20,430 nucleotides of DNA, taken from assembly GCA_964443875.1 (NCBI GenBank), contig CAYUET010000040.1:1-20430 (forward strand), in the 5' to 3' direction. Shown here piece after piece: positions 8,644 through 16,022 of this stretch (positions are counted from its first letter, which is position 1; each line of letters starts with the position of its first letter). The stretch is from CAYUET01 sp964443875. GTDB lineage: Bacteria > Auribacterota > JAFGBW01. The notes beneath the pieces are model-generated. The model was not told where the DNA came from. It saw nothing but the letters and a program-made list of their open reading frames with translations, and did not search any database. A program made the position numbers and the translations under genes.

Positions 8644-8858
8644 AGCTCCTCCTCAACTTGGTTTTAGTTAATAAAAGATTTACTAAATGGTGAATTTTTT
8701 TAACTTTTTTGACTTAAATATTCAACGGATTTTTTATATATTAATTTTTATAAAAAAAAATCATATAAATTTATCTTGACTAAACAAAAACACAAAGATC
8801 AATCTTAGATCAGTTTATAACAGACAAATTTTCAATTCAAGAAACGGACTATTCACCC

Positions 8859-9167
8859 ATGCCCTTCTACGATCTTAAAATCACTCCCCAAAAAGAAAAA
8901 AACACCGCCCATATCCATCTCCTGCTTAAGGATTCGGAATGGAATAATTATTCTGAATTACAGCAGAAAATAACAGATTCCATCCCCGGACAATACCTGC
9001 TCAAAAAAGAAATACCCGATCAGACCACACTCTTTCTCGAAGTCGCTTACGGACAGCTGGAAGAAATCGCGAACAGCCTTGAAAACCTCCTTTCTTCAGA
9101 CGGGAAGTTTAAACTTTCCAAAAAACAGATCTATATTCTCAAGCTCGGCGGCTGGTTCGATTATTAG
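8859..9167 (+). CDS. Hypothetical protein, 102 aa
   Basis: A small, soluble-looking protein with no signal peptide or membrane segment and no family I recognise. It begins with a beta-strand-like stretch (FYDLKITPQ), then alternates helix (SELQQKITDSI, about 32-42; QLEEIANSLENLL, about 67-79) and strand segments, ending in an aromatic GGWFDY. That alternation suggests a small alpha/beta fold. The ATG has no clear Shine-Dalgarno sequence. It stands alone between the divergent HU gene and the convergent CheR/TPR gene. Codon composition is like its neighbours, which supports it as real rather than a random frame. Confidence 0.65.
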   Translation: MPFYDLKITPQKEKNTAHIHLLLKDSEWNNYSELQQKITDSIPGQYLLKKEIPDQTTLFLEVAYGQLEEIANSLENLLSSDGKFKLSKKQIYILKLGGWFDY

Positions 9168-9175
9168 CAAGACTT

Positions 9176-9205
9176 GCTTATATTTCGCCTAAACGAAATA
9201 TAAGC
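9176..9205. terminator. Perfect 12-bp hairpin between convergent genes
   Basis: GCTTATATTTCG (9176-9187) pairs perfectly with CGAAATATAAGC (9194-9205) around CCTAAA. It lies 8 bp after the stop of the 102-aa gene and ahead of the stop of the opposite-strand gene. No T-run follows, so it could be a bidirectional terminator, an RNA-stabilising hairpin, or simply a palindromic repeat. Confidence 0.5.
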
Positions 9206-9216
9206 TTAGTCGCGCT

Positions 9217-9336
9217 TATCCCTGAGCGAAGCGAATGGGATTAAGCAAAATTTCCATAACTTTATCCCTGAGCGAAGCGAATGGGATTAAGCAAAATTTC
9301 CATAACTTTATCCCTGAGCGAAGCGAATGGGGATTA
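9217..9336. repeat. 46-bp tandem direct repeat, about 2.6 copies
   Basis: Copies start at 9217, 9263 and 9309 with an exact 46-bp period; the first two are identical and the third is cut short after about 22 bases with one extra G. Each unit starts TATCCCTGAGCGAAGCGAAT and includes an imperfect TCCC...GGGA dyad. The last copy runs up to the stop codon of the CheR/TPR gene. Confidence 0.9.
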
Positions 9337-12264
9337 CTGAAAAGATTTTTCATATTCCTCTTTCAAAACGGCATTCATTTCAAAAAACTGATCCCGGAGT
9401 TCCACCGCTTCAATCCCGTAAACTGAATTCATGCCCAGGGCATTATTAATATTCTCAAGAATCTTATTCTGGCACTGGTTCAAAGAATAATCATAGGTCT
9501 TGATGCCGTGTCTTCGTTTCAAAAGGTTATGCATGAAAAACCAGGCCTGGGTATTATCGACATAAAAACGATATAAGAGCACTGGATTATAATTGCGGGT
9601 ATACAGAGAAGCCTGTTTAAAACTATTCAGCGCGCGGTCTAAATAGTCGTAAGCCAGATCCATATTATTGTTTTCCAGATAAACCCGACCGATAATGGAC
9701 TGCAGCTGACCCAGAATATGGAGGACGGTAAAGTCTTTGCAATCCTTCACATTCGGCTCAATTTTGACCAGCGCATTAAAAATCAGACGGTTGGCGATTT
9801 CAAAATTCTGATTATTTACATAGGGAGCATAGAGAGAATACGCCACTTCCGCAATACCCCTGTAAACATACACATTGTCCGGGAGCAAAGATTTGGAAAA
9901 ATTAAAATTTCTGAAAGCCTGATTAAAAAAAACCTCATAATCCACCAGAGGTGCATTATTTTTTTTCATATTCTGACCATAGCGAAAAAGCTGATATCCC
10001 AGAGAATAATACCCTAACGGGGCCTTAGGATTTATCTTAAGGGCTCTCTGATACAAACCCAGGGTTTCATGAAGGGCCTCCTGTGAAGGAGTTTTATAAA
10101 GCAAATCCATGCCATTTCTGATGGATAAGGCATAATTATACATTTCCGGATTTTTCTGCCTCTTGAATACTTCACACGCCAGAACGTAATTATCAAGAAG
10201 GTAGGGAAATCTTAATATACCCTCCTTTATAAGCGCCTCCGCTTTTTCATAGTTTCCCATTTCGATTAAATTATCCGCGGCAAGGGAATAGAAAACCTCA
10301 TGATTTCCGGGATATTTTTTTATCAATTCCTCAAGCCACTTATTTTTTTCCTCAGGACTCATTTTCCCTATTTTGTAGTACTGCCGCACAGATTCAAAAG
10401 AAAAATTGTCCGCATTGACTTTCCGGGATTCAGCAGCCAGATCCTCCGGGGACGTTTCAGGCGGCATGACTTTTACAATATGTCTGTTATAATGAAGAAT
10501 GTTCCGTCTGGAGGTTTTCTTGTACAGGCTGTAATGGTCATAATACTTATCCGCCAGGATAAAGAGACCGTGCGGGCTTATCTTATTTAAAATTTTCTCA
10601 TATAAATCAGAAATGGTGAGAGGATTCAGATACAAAAAAATATTCTGGCAGGATACTAAATCGTAGGGAGGAAGTAAGTCAGGGGATAAATTTTCCGGGA
10701 GATCTTTTGTGATATCCAGGGTCCTGTATTCAATGTGATCTGAAAAAAACTTTTTATTTTTGATTTCATACCCTTCTTCCGTTCTGATGAAATAATCGTT
10801 CAAGAGATGATTTCTCAGGAATTGAGGCAGCCTTTCAAAACTTTCCCGGGAATAGATCATTTTTTTTGCGGTCTCGATAAATTGGGGGTTGATATCAGAA
10901 GCCAGAATTTTAAAATGATCTATGCCCTTATCCAGAAGTGTAAAAGCAAAAGTCAAAGCCTCTTCTCCTGTGGAACACGCAAAAATCTTAATTTTCAGGG
11001 GCCTTTTTTCCTGAACAGCCATATTCACTGCCGCCGACAGATATTCAGGAAAGACCCCAATGGTACTCCAGCTTCTGAAAAAATATGTGGTTCCCAGCAC
11101 AAAAAATTTTTCTATGATGTCATCAATCATCCTTTTGTTATTTTTGAGTTCTTCAAAGCTTTTCACTCCATTGCTCAAAAGATAACAGCGGATATTGTCA
11201 TAGACCTCCTGTTTTTTATCCGTAACGATGGCATCGTAATTCAGAGAATAGTCAAGACTGTTGAAAAAATCCTGAACTCTGGACTCAAATCCCTTGTTGG
11301 GAAAATTCTGCTTGACGGATTCCTCCTGATAAAGCTGAAGCCGCTCGAAAAAAACATTCAACTGGGGGTCCCGTTTTGTTTCCGGTTCTAAAAATTTCAT
11401 TACTTCGGCAAGCAGCTTAGGGTCTTTAAGCATCACAAAAAAATCCTTATACCCCTTATCATCCCTGAAATATTGAATAACGGGAAGATTGATAAAATTC
11501 AACTCATAGAGATTTGAACTCTGGTTGGGGAAAAAACGAATTTCACGTGTAATACTCGAAACATCATATCCCGAAGAAGGCCGGGTTTCCAAAAAAAGGG
11601 ACCTTTTATTATGAGATGCTGAAAAATATTTATTTTCTAAAATATTTTTATTTCTGAGGAGAAGTTCCATCAACCCTTTTTTGGTCTGCAGGGCGCTCAT
11701 ATATTCTCCGTTGAAAAGACAGTTCTTTACGAAACCTTCAGGGCTTAGAATGGAAAGGTGCCAGTTCAGGTAAACATCTTTTTGAAGGGTGTATTCGAGG
11801 GGTTTACCCGTCAGACAAAGTATCGCAGGACCCCGTATCGTTTCTGTATAAAGAAAAAAATCTCCGCTCCCGGTCAGAAGACTTAAGGCTGTTTTAGGAA
11901 TAAAGGCATTAAGCGTCGCCTTTACGATTTTATAGATATTCACCGTTTCTTTAAGGGGAATAACCTTAACCAGCTTGTCTGAATCATATTTGAAATTTTT
12001 GACAAAAATTTCAAGGGCTTTGGAATTGGATAAAATATCCGTCGAAGTTTCCCCAAAGGAGGACCTGATCATTTGTTTCAGAAAATAAAGAATAATCTGA
12101 ACATCCGTCTTTTCCCAGACAAGAGTGACCGCCTGGATTTCAGGAGGAAGGACCGCCTGCCTGTCCTGTTCTTCGGGCATGGCCTGAAAAGAAGTCAGAA
12201 AAAAGAGACTCAAGCCCGCACAGATTCCCAGAAAGGTTCTATTTTTACTGCTTTTCAAAAACAT
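9334..12264 (-). CDS. CheR-type methyltransferase fused to TPRs, with signal-like N-terminus
   Basis: This 976-aa protein has a hydrophobic N-terminal segment (about residues 10-28) that looks like a signal peptide or membrane anchor. An unrecognised region follows (about 40-380), then a CheR-like SAM-dependent methyltransferase domain (about 385-575) and TPR helices (about 625-960). Visible CheR marks are TTYFFRSWSTIGVFPEYL (392-409), the SAM motif KIFACSTGEEAL (426-437), ILASDINP (453-460) and LVSCQNIFLYLNP (536-548), where classic CheR has CRN; Gln replaces Arg here. CheR enzymes normally methylate chemoreceptor glutamates in the cytoplasm. Export would be odd because SAM is not in the periplasm, so either the N-terminus is an uncleaved anchor with the enzyme inside, or the domain is a non-catalytic relic. 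It is divergent from the histidine kinase across 27 bp. Confidence 0.85.
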   Translation of the reverse strand: MFLKSSKNRTFLGICAGLSLFFLTSFQAMPEEQDRQAVLPPEIQAVTLVWEKTDVQIILYFLKQMIRSSFGETSTDILSNSKALEIFVKNFKYDSDKLVKVIPLKETVNIYKIVKATLNAFIPKTALSLLTGSGDFFLYTETIRGPAILCLTGKPLEYTLQKDVYLNWHLSILSPEGFVKNCLFNGEYMSALQTKKGLMELLLRNKNILENKYFSASHNKRSLFLETRPSSGYDVSSITREIRFFPNQSSNLYELNFINLPVIQYFRDDKGYKDFFVMLKDPKLLAEVMKFLEPETKRDPQLNVFFERLQLYQEESVKQNFPNKGFESRVQDFFNSLDYSLNYDAIVTDKKQEVYDNIRCYLLSNGVKSFEELKNNKRMIDDIIEKFFVLGTTYFFRSWSTIGVFPEYLSAAVNMAVQEKRPLKIKIFACSTGEEALTFAFTLLDKGIDHFKILASDINPQFIETAKKMIYSRESFERLPQFLRNHLLNDYFIRTEEGYEIKNKKFFSDHIEYRTLDITKDLPENLSPDLLPPYDLVSCQNIFLYLNPLTISDLYEKILNKISPHGLFILADKYYDHYSLYKKTSRRNILHYNRHIVKVMPPETSPEDLAAESRKVNADNFSFESVRQYYKIGKMSPEEKNKWLEELIKKYPGNHEVFYSLAADNLIEMGNYEKAEALIKEGILRFPYLLDNYVLACEVFKRQKNPEMYNYALSIRNGMDLLYKTPSQEALHETLGLYQRALKINPKAPLGYYSLGYQLFRYGQNMKKNNAPLVDYEVFFNQAFRNFNFSKSLLPDNVYVYRGIAEVAYSLYAPYVNNQNFEIANRLIFNALVKIEPNVKDCKDFTVLHILGQLQSIIGRVYLENNNMDLAYDYLDRALNSFKQASLYTRNYNPVLLYRFYVDNTQAWFFMHNLLKRRHGIKTYDYSLNQCQNKILENINNALGMNSVYGIEAVELRDQFFEMNAVLKEEYEKSFQ

Positions 12265-12275
12265 GAATTTAATAT

Positions 12276-12283
12276 ATTATAAT
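12276..12283. promoter_or_regulatory. Shared palindromic -10 box of two divergent genes
   Basis: ATTATAAT is its own reverse complement and so gives a perfect TATAAT on each strand (plus 12278-12283, minus 12276-12281). It sits 8 nt before the kinase ATG at 12292 and 11 nt before the CheR/TPR ATG at 12264. Neither start has a Shine-Dalgarno sequence and no good -35 is seen. Confidence 0.5.
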
Positions 12284-12291
12284 TTTTAATA

Positions 12292-14097
12292 ATGAACAAG
12301 AATAACCCTCTTTCTTCTTCGCTTAACAAACCCATCAGAATATACAATCGCTTATGGGTCAAGGCTTACCTTATCAATATTTTCTTCCTGATCCTTCTGC
12401 TTTTTTCTCTTTTTTATCTGATTCTTTCAGGCCAGAAAATGCGCATCACCAATCAGCTTGAAAAAAACGCATTAAGCTCCGCCGAATTTTTATCCCAGCA
12501 GATCGCCTTAAGCACCTTTATCTGGGACAAGCAGAATATCGAGGAAAAAATAGATATTGTACTGTCCAATTTATCTGAAACCAACTCCATTGCCTACATC
12601 ATGGTTCATTCAAACAAATTCAGGGAATCCCTTTTTTTCGGGCCTCATAAAGAATTTATCCAAACCCATCCCACCCAGAAAAAACTATTTTCAGAACATT
12701 CAGAGAGACAAAAAGTCTTCAAGACAGAGCAGTATTTTCATATTCTCCAGCCCATTATTTATCACTCTGATTTCAACCAATGGTCAACTCTTCCGGATGA
12801 AATGCTCACCCTTTCGCCCCTCGATAACACCACCTCACCAAGAATACCCGATTCCTCCTCTTCAAAATTTGTTGAATCCACCTGCATAGGTGAACTTCAT
12901 ATCGGTATTTCTTTTGAAGGAATAAACAAAAGCCTTAAAGAAAGCCGAAATTATTTTATTTTTCTTTCGATTCCTGTTTTCCTCTTCTCCCTGATTTTTC
13001 ATTATTTTCAAAGCCGGCTCATCACGCGCAAACTTTCTCTCCTGTCGCAGACCGCTCAGAAAATCAGCCAGGGGGAATACAATGCTGAAATCAGGATCCA
13101 GTCCAGCGATGAAATCGGTTCTCTGGCCCAAAGTTTTGCTGAAATGGTCAGCCGGCTTATCAATTCCCGGAAGGAACTTGAGATCCGTAACCGTGAATTA
13201 CAGGAAGCCAACCAGCTCCTGGATAATGTCATCCAAAGGATTCAGAATTTCAATATTGAACTCGAACAGAAGGTTGCCGAAAGAACCTCTCAGCTGGAAG
13301 CCCTGAATCTGACGCTTCAGAAAAAAAACAAGGAACTCAAAGAAGCGGATGAAACAAAATCCCGTTTTTTAAGCATGATGTCCCATGAACTCCGGACCCC
13401 CCTGAATGCCATCATCGGCTTTTCCCAGCTGGCTTTAAAAAGAGTAAAGGATAATGTGCTCAGGGATTTTTTCCATGAAATTAAAAATAACGGGGAACAT
13501 CTTCTCACGCTTATCAATGATCTGCTTGATTTTTCAAAACTTCAGGCCGGCCAGTTTGAGCTTATTTTCAATAATTTCGACATCAATAAGATAACCCAGG
13601 AAGTTCTCTCATCAACACAGGCTCTCCTTGTCAACTCCCCTATCCAGATCAAAACACCGGATCTCAGCGGGGAACAAATGGTCTATGGAGATTCCATGCG
13701 CATCAAACAGATTCTGCTGAATCTCGTTTCCAATGCCTGCAAGTTCACGAAAACTGGATATATCCAGTTTGAATGGGGTATTGTAACTCCCCACACCCGG
13801 CTTCTGGTAGATATCCCTTCACGGTTCATCAACAGAACCCTCTACTACATGATCAAGGATACAGGGATAGGCATTTCTCCCAGCGATCAAAAGCTCATTT
13901 TTGCACCCTTTAAACAGGCCGATTCATCAGAATCACGCATTCACGGGACAGGACTGGGTTTGAGTATTTCCAAAAACCTTATTGAACTTCATAATTCATG
14001 CATTCTGTTTCACAGCAGGGAAAATGAAGGCACAGCCATTTATTTTTTTATTCCGCTGAGTAAAGAGTCCATGTTTGAACTTGGAAAAAATCTCTGA
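12292..14097 (+). CDS. Membrane sensor histidine kinase
   Basis: This 601-aa protein has a first membrane helix (about residues 25-47), a periplasmic sensor region (about 48-220) without a family I can name, a second helix (about 221-241), and a HAMP linker (about 242-295). A coiled coil (about 290-355) leads to a HisKA dimerisation domain with phospho-acceptor His365 in SHELRTPLNAI. The ATPase domain shows the N-box LNLVSNACKF (476-485), G1 DTGIGIS (523-529) and G2 HGTGLGLSIS (551-560). No receiver domain is attached and no response regulator is adjacent, so it is an orphan whose partner is elsewhere. It lies divergent from the CheR/TPR gene and convergent with the HAMP-like membrane trio; these may share a sensory pathway, which is inference. 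Confidence 0.93.
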   Translation: MNKNNPLSSSLNKPIRIYNRLWVKAYLINIFFLILLLFSLFYLILSGQKMRITNQLEKNALSSAEFLSQQIALSTFIWDKQNIEEKIDIVLSNLSETNSIAYIMVHSNKFRESLFFGPHKEFIQTHPTQKKLFSEHSERQKVFKTEQYFHILQPIIYHSDFNQWSTLPDEMLTLSPLDNTTSPRIPDSSSSKFVESTCIGELHIGISFEGINKSLKESRNYFIFLSIPVFLFSLIFHYFQSRLITRKLSLLSQTAQKISQGEYNAEIRIQSSDEIGSLAQSFAEMVSRLINSRKELEIRNRELQEANQLLDNVIQRIQNFNIELEQKVAERTSQLEALNLTLQKKNKELKEADETKSRFLSMMSHELRTPLNAIIGFSQLALKRVKDNVLRDFFHEIKNNGEHLLTLINDLLDFSKLQAGQFELIFNNFDINKITQEVLSSTQALLVNSPIQIKTPDLSGEQMVYGDSMRIKQILLNLVSNACKFTKTGYIQFEWGIVTPHTRLLVDIPSRFINRTLYYMIKDTGIGISPSDQKLIFAPFKQADSSESRIHGTGLGLSISKNLIELHNSCILFHSRENEGTAIYFFIPLSKESMFELGKNL

Positions 14098-14130
14098 TTC
14101 CGGGGATACCCGCGAAAGAGAATGCTGAGT

Positions 14131-14592
14131 TTATTTGAACATCCGGATCAGAAGCTTTTCCCGCATATTTTTCAATTCCTGCTCAACCCTTGAACTTTCC
14201 TGGCGATAAAGTTTTAAAAGGGTGTTAAAGGAATCTTTCATCACATTGGTATTTTCTTTTCTCCGGCAGACCAGCATCTGACCATTATCCTTTCGGATTA
14301 CCTCATCACAGAAGCGGCTGAAGCGCGCAATAAAGCCGACATACTGATAAAGCAGATAAAGATAGGCGCACAACATCGCAATGAGACCCCACACAATAAC
14401 AACCAGAAGTTTAAAATAGGCGGGAAAGCGCATATTATCAAGATATATCCGCTGTTCAGGCAAAAGGGAAGGCATTTCCCTTAAAATTTCAATCCCCAGA
14501 AAGACAAGCAGAATCGTACCGCTCATAATAATGAGCAGTAGCACTAAAGCTTTGACGCGTTCATTGATTAAATAATGTCTGTGATAGCTCAT
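14131..14592 (-). CDS. Two-helix membrane protein with HAMP-like tail (copy 3 of trio)
   Basis: A 153-aa protein with two membrane helices (about residues 14-36 and 54-78) followed by a cytoplasmic helical tail. The tail pattern YQYVGFIARFSRFCDEVIRK...NVMKDSFNTLLKLY matches the same region of its two upstream neighbours and resembles a HAMP linker. The N-terminal YLINERVK block is also shared (RRYLINDRVT in copy 2, RRNFFVNNKVR in copy 1). It starts directly after the stop of copy 2 (TAG-ATG), so the two are translated from one mRNA. It lacks the methyl-accepting signalling hairpin of chemoreceptors. Function unknown; a sensory or signalling accessory role is inferred. Confidence 0.75.
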   Translation of the reverse strand: MSYHRHYLINERVKALVLLLIIMSGTILLVFLGIEILREMPSLLPEQRIYLDNMRFPAYFKLLVVIVWGLIAMLCAYLYLLYQYVGFIARFSRFCDEVIRKDNGQMLVCRRKENTNVMKDSFNTLLKLYRQESSRVEQELKNMREKLLIRMFK

Positions 14593-15375
14593 CTATTTAT
14601 GGATATCTGCCTGAAATATTTTTAAAAGGTCTTCTTTATCCTTAGGCGTAATGGACGAAGTACTTTTTAATTTATCCTTGAGTTGAATTAAAATCTCATC
14701 CGATTCATAAATGGATTTAAGAAATTTTTCCTTGAGATTATTAAATGTCGGGGCGAGAAATGAAAAAACATCCCCTTCTCTGAAAAACATATTGGAATCC
14801 CAGTTTCCGCGCATAATCGAATCAAACAAATAATTGAGCCTGTTGAAAATACCCAGGTATTTGGTTGTGACATAGGAAAAGGAAATAAAAACACTGAAAA
14901 AACACCATACAATCAGGACGACCGCTTTGGAAAATAACGTATATTTTAAAGTCATGGACACCTTGTAAAACCAGCTGTTCTCCGAGTGAGAGGCAAGGGA
15001 AAGCATATAACTCCATAAGACAAAAATCAGAATCACTGCAAAAGAAAGCCAGAAAAATAAAAGAAACATGGGTTTGAGTTTGCGGTTAAAGGCCAGGGAA
15101 AAAGCAGCGCATAAAAAAAGCCAGAATCCCATCACTATCAAATTACAGGAATTACAGAATTCAGTTCCCGCTTTGCAGTTTTTTACAAGATCACCTGTTG
15201 ACGCCTGTTCTGAGACAACTGCAGAGGGAACGGTTTGACAGAGGGCATATTTATAATCTTCAAATAAAAAGAAAAGCACAACAAAAGCGGAAATCAGCAC
15301 AAATATCGAAAAATGCAGGGTTACTCTGTCATTGATCAGGTAACGTCTTTTAAAACTGCCTGCAGCATTGCTCAT
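14593..15375 (-). CDS. Four-helix membrane protein with HAMP-like tail (copy 2 of trio)
   Basis: This 260-aa member opens with the shared RRYLINDRVT block, then a membrane helix (about 20-40), an extra loop with three Cys (NCKAGTEFCNSC, about 68-79), further helices (about 80-96, 103-127 and 148-172), and the shared HAMP-like tail (TKYLGIFNRLNYLFDSIM...FLAPTFNNLKEKF, about 172-222). The extra Cys-bearing loop and helix pair are absent from the other two copies, so this one is an expanded version. The Cys residues would lie near the periplasmic face and could form a disulfide, which is speculative. It follows copy 1 by only 2 bp and abuts copy 3, so all three form one operon. Confidence 0.75.
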   Translation of the reverse strand: MSNAAGSFKRRYLINDRVTLHFSIFVLISAFVVLFFLFEDYKYALCQTVPSAVVSEQASTGDLVKNCKAGTEFCNSCNLIVMGFWLFLCAAFSLAFNRKLKPMFLLFFWLSFAVILIFVLWSYMLSLASHSENSWFYKVSMTLKYTLFSKAVVLIVWCFFSVFISFSYVTTKYLGIFNRLNYLFDSIMRGNWDSNMFFREGDVFSFLAPTFNNLKEKFLKSIYESDEILIQLKDKLKSTSSITPKDKEDLLKIFQADIHK

Positions 15376-15377
15376 TG

Positions 15378-15905
15378 TTAACGGTTCAACTCCGTATTTA
15401 TTTCCTGAACCATCTGGTCAACGGAAGCTCTGGCTGCGTCGCCGGAAGGCAGCTTATTGATTTTTTCATGAAGCTGATTCAAAAGGGCTTGCCGGCGGCT
15501 GATACGATCCAGAAACATCTTTTTCATTTTATTGAAAGATTCTGCCATATAGCAGAAATCGTCTTCTTTTCTGAACGTTAAAGACTGCTGATCATTGGTC
15601 ATCATGCTTTTAAAAACAGAATCCATCCGGTAAAAAATCCCAAGGAATTTTGCATCAAGATAGGTATAGGAAAGGATAAAACTCACCATACCCCAAATCA
15701 ATAAAAGAATAACCTTGATTACAACAGGGAACCCCTGATAATCACTGACATTTTCAAAAACAGGGGCATATTTTTTTATAAGTTCAACAAAAACTTCCCA
15801 CCCCAGGAAAAGAGCAATAATAAAGAGGGAAAAAACACAATAGAAGATGAAAAAATTACGCACTTTATTGTTTACAAAAAAATTACGACGATTTGATTCC
15901 GGCAT
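15378..15905 (-). CDS. Two-helix membrane protein with HAMP-like tail (copy 1 of trio)
   Basis: The 175-aa first gene of the operon has helices at about residues 15-42 and 60-82 and the clearest HAMP-like tail of the three: YLDAKFLGIFYRMDSVFKSM...EDDFCYMAESFNKMKKMF (about 82-135). The acidic doublet followed by SFNxM is what a HAMP second helix usually shows. A short coiled coil ends the protein. It has an AGGA Shine-Dalgarno sequence 9-10 nt before the ATG. With no kinase, methyl-accepting or cyclase output domain, these proteins may be partners of another signalling protein, for example the kinase or CheR-like protein nearby. That partnership is inferred from proximity only. Confidence 0.75.
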   Translation of the reverse strand: MPESNRRNFFVNNKVRNFFIFYCVFSLFIIALFLGWEVFVELIKKYAPVFENVSDYQGFPVVIKVILLLIWGMVSFILSYTYLDAKFLGIFYRMDSVFKSMMTNDQQSLTFRKEDDFCYMAESFNKMKKMFLDRISRRQALLNQLHEKINKLPSGDAARASVDQMVQEINTELNR

Positions 15906-16022
15906 ATTCCATTTCCTTTAAGGAAGTTAGAATTAAGTTATTTAAGTAATAATATGATGAAAAGCAAGAAGATGCAAGGGAATAATCGGCATTCAACTTT
16001 TTTTCTTGGCAATTGGATTTGT

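Noticed and set aside
9217..9336. CRISPR array
   Set aside because: The repeats are back-to-back with an exact 46-bp period and identical content, with no variable spacers and no cas genes.
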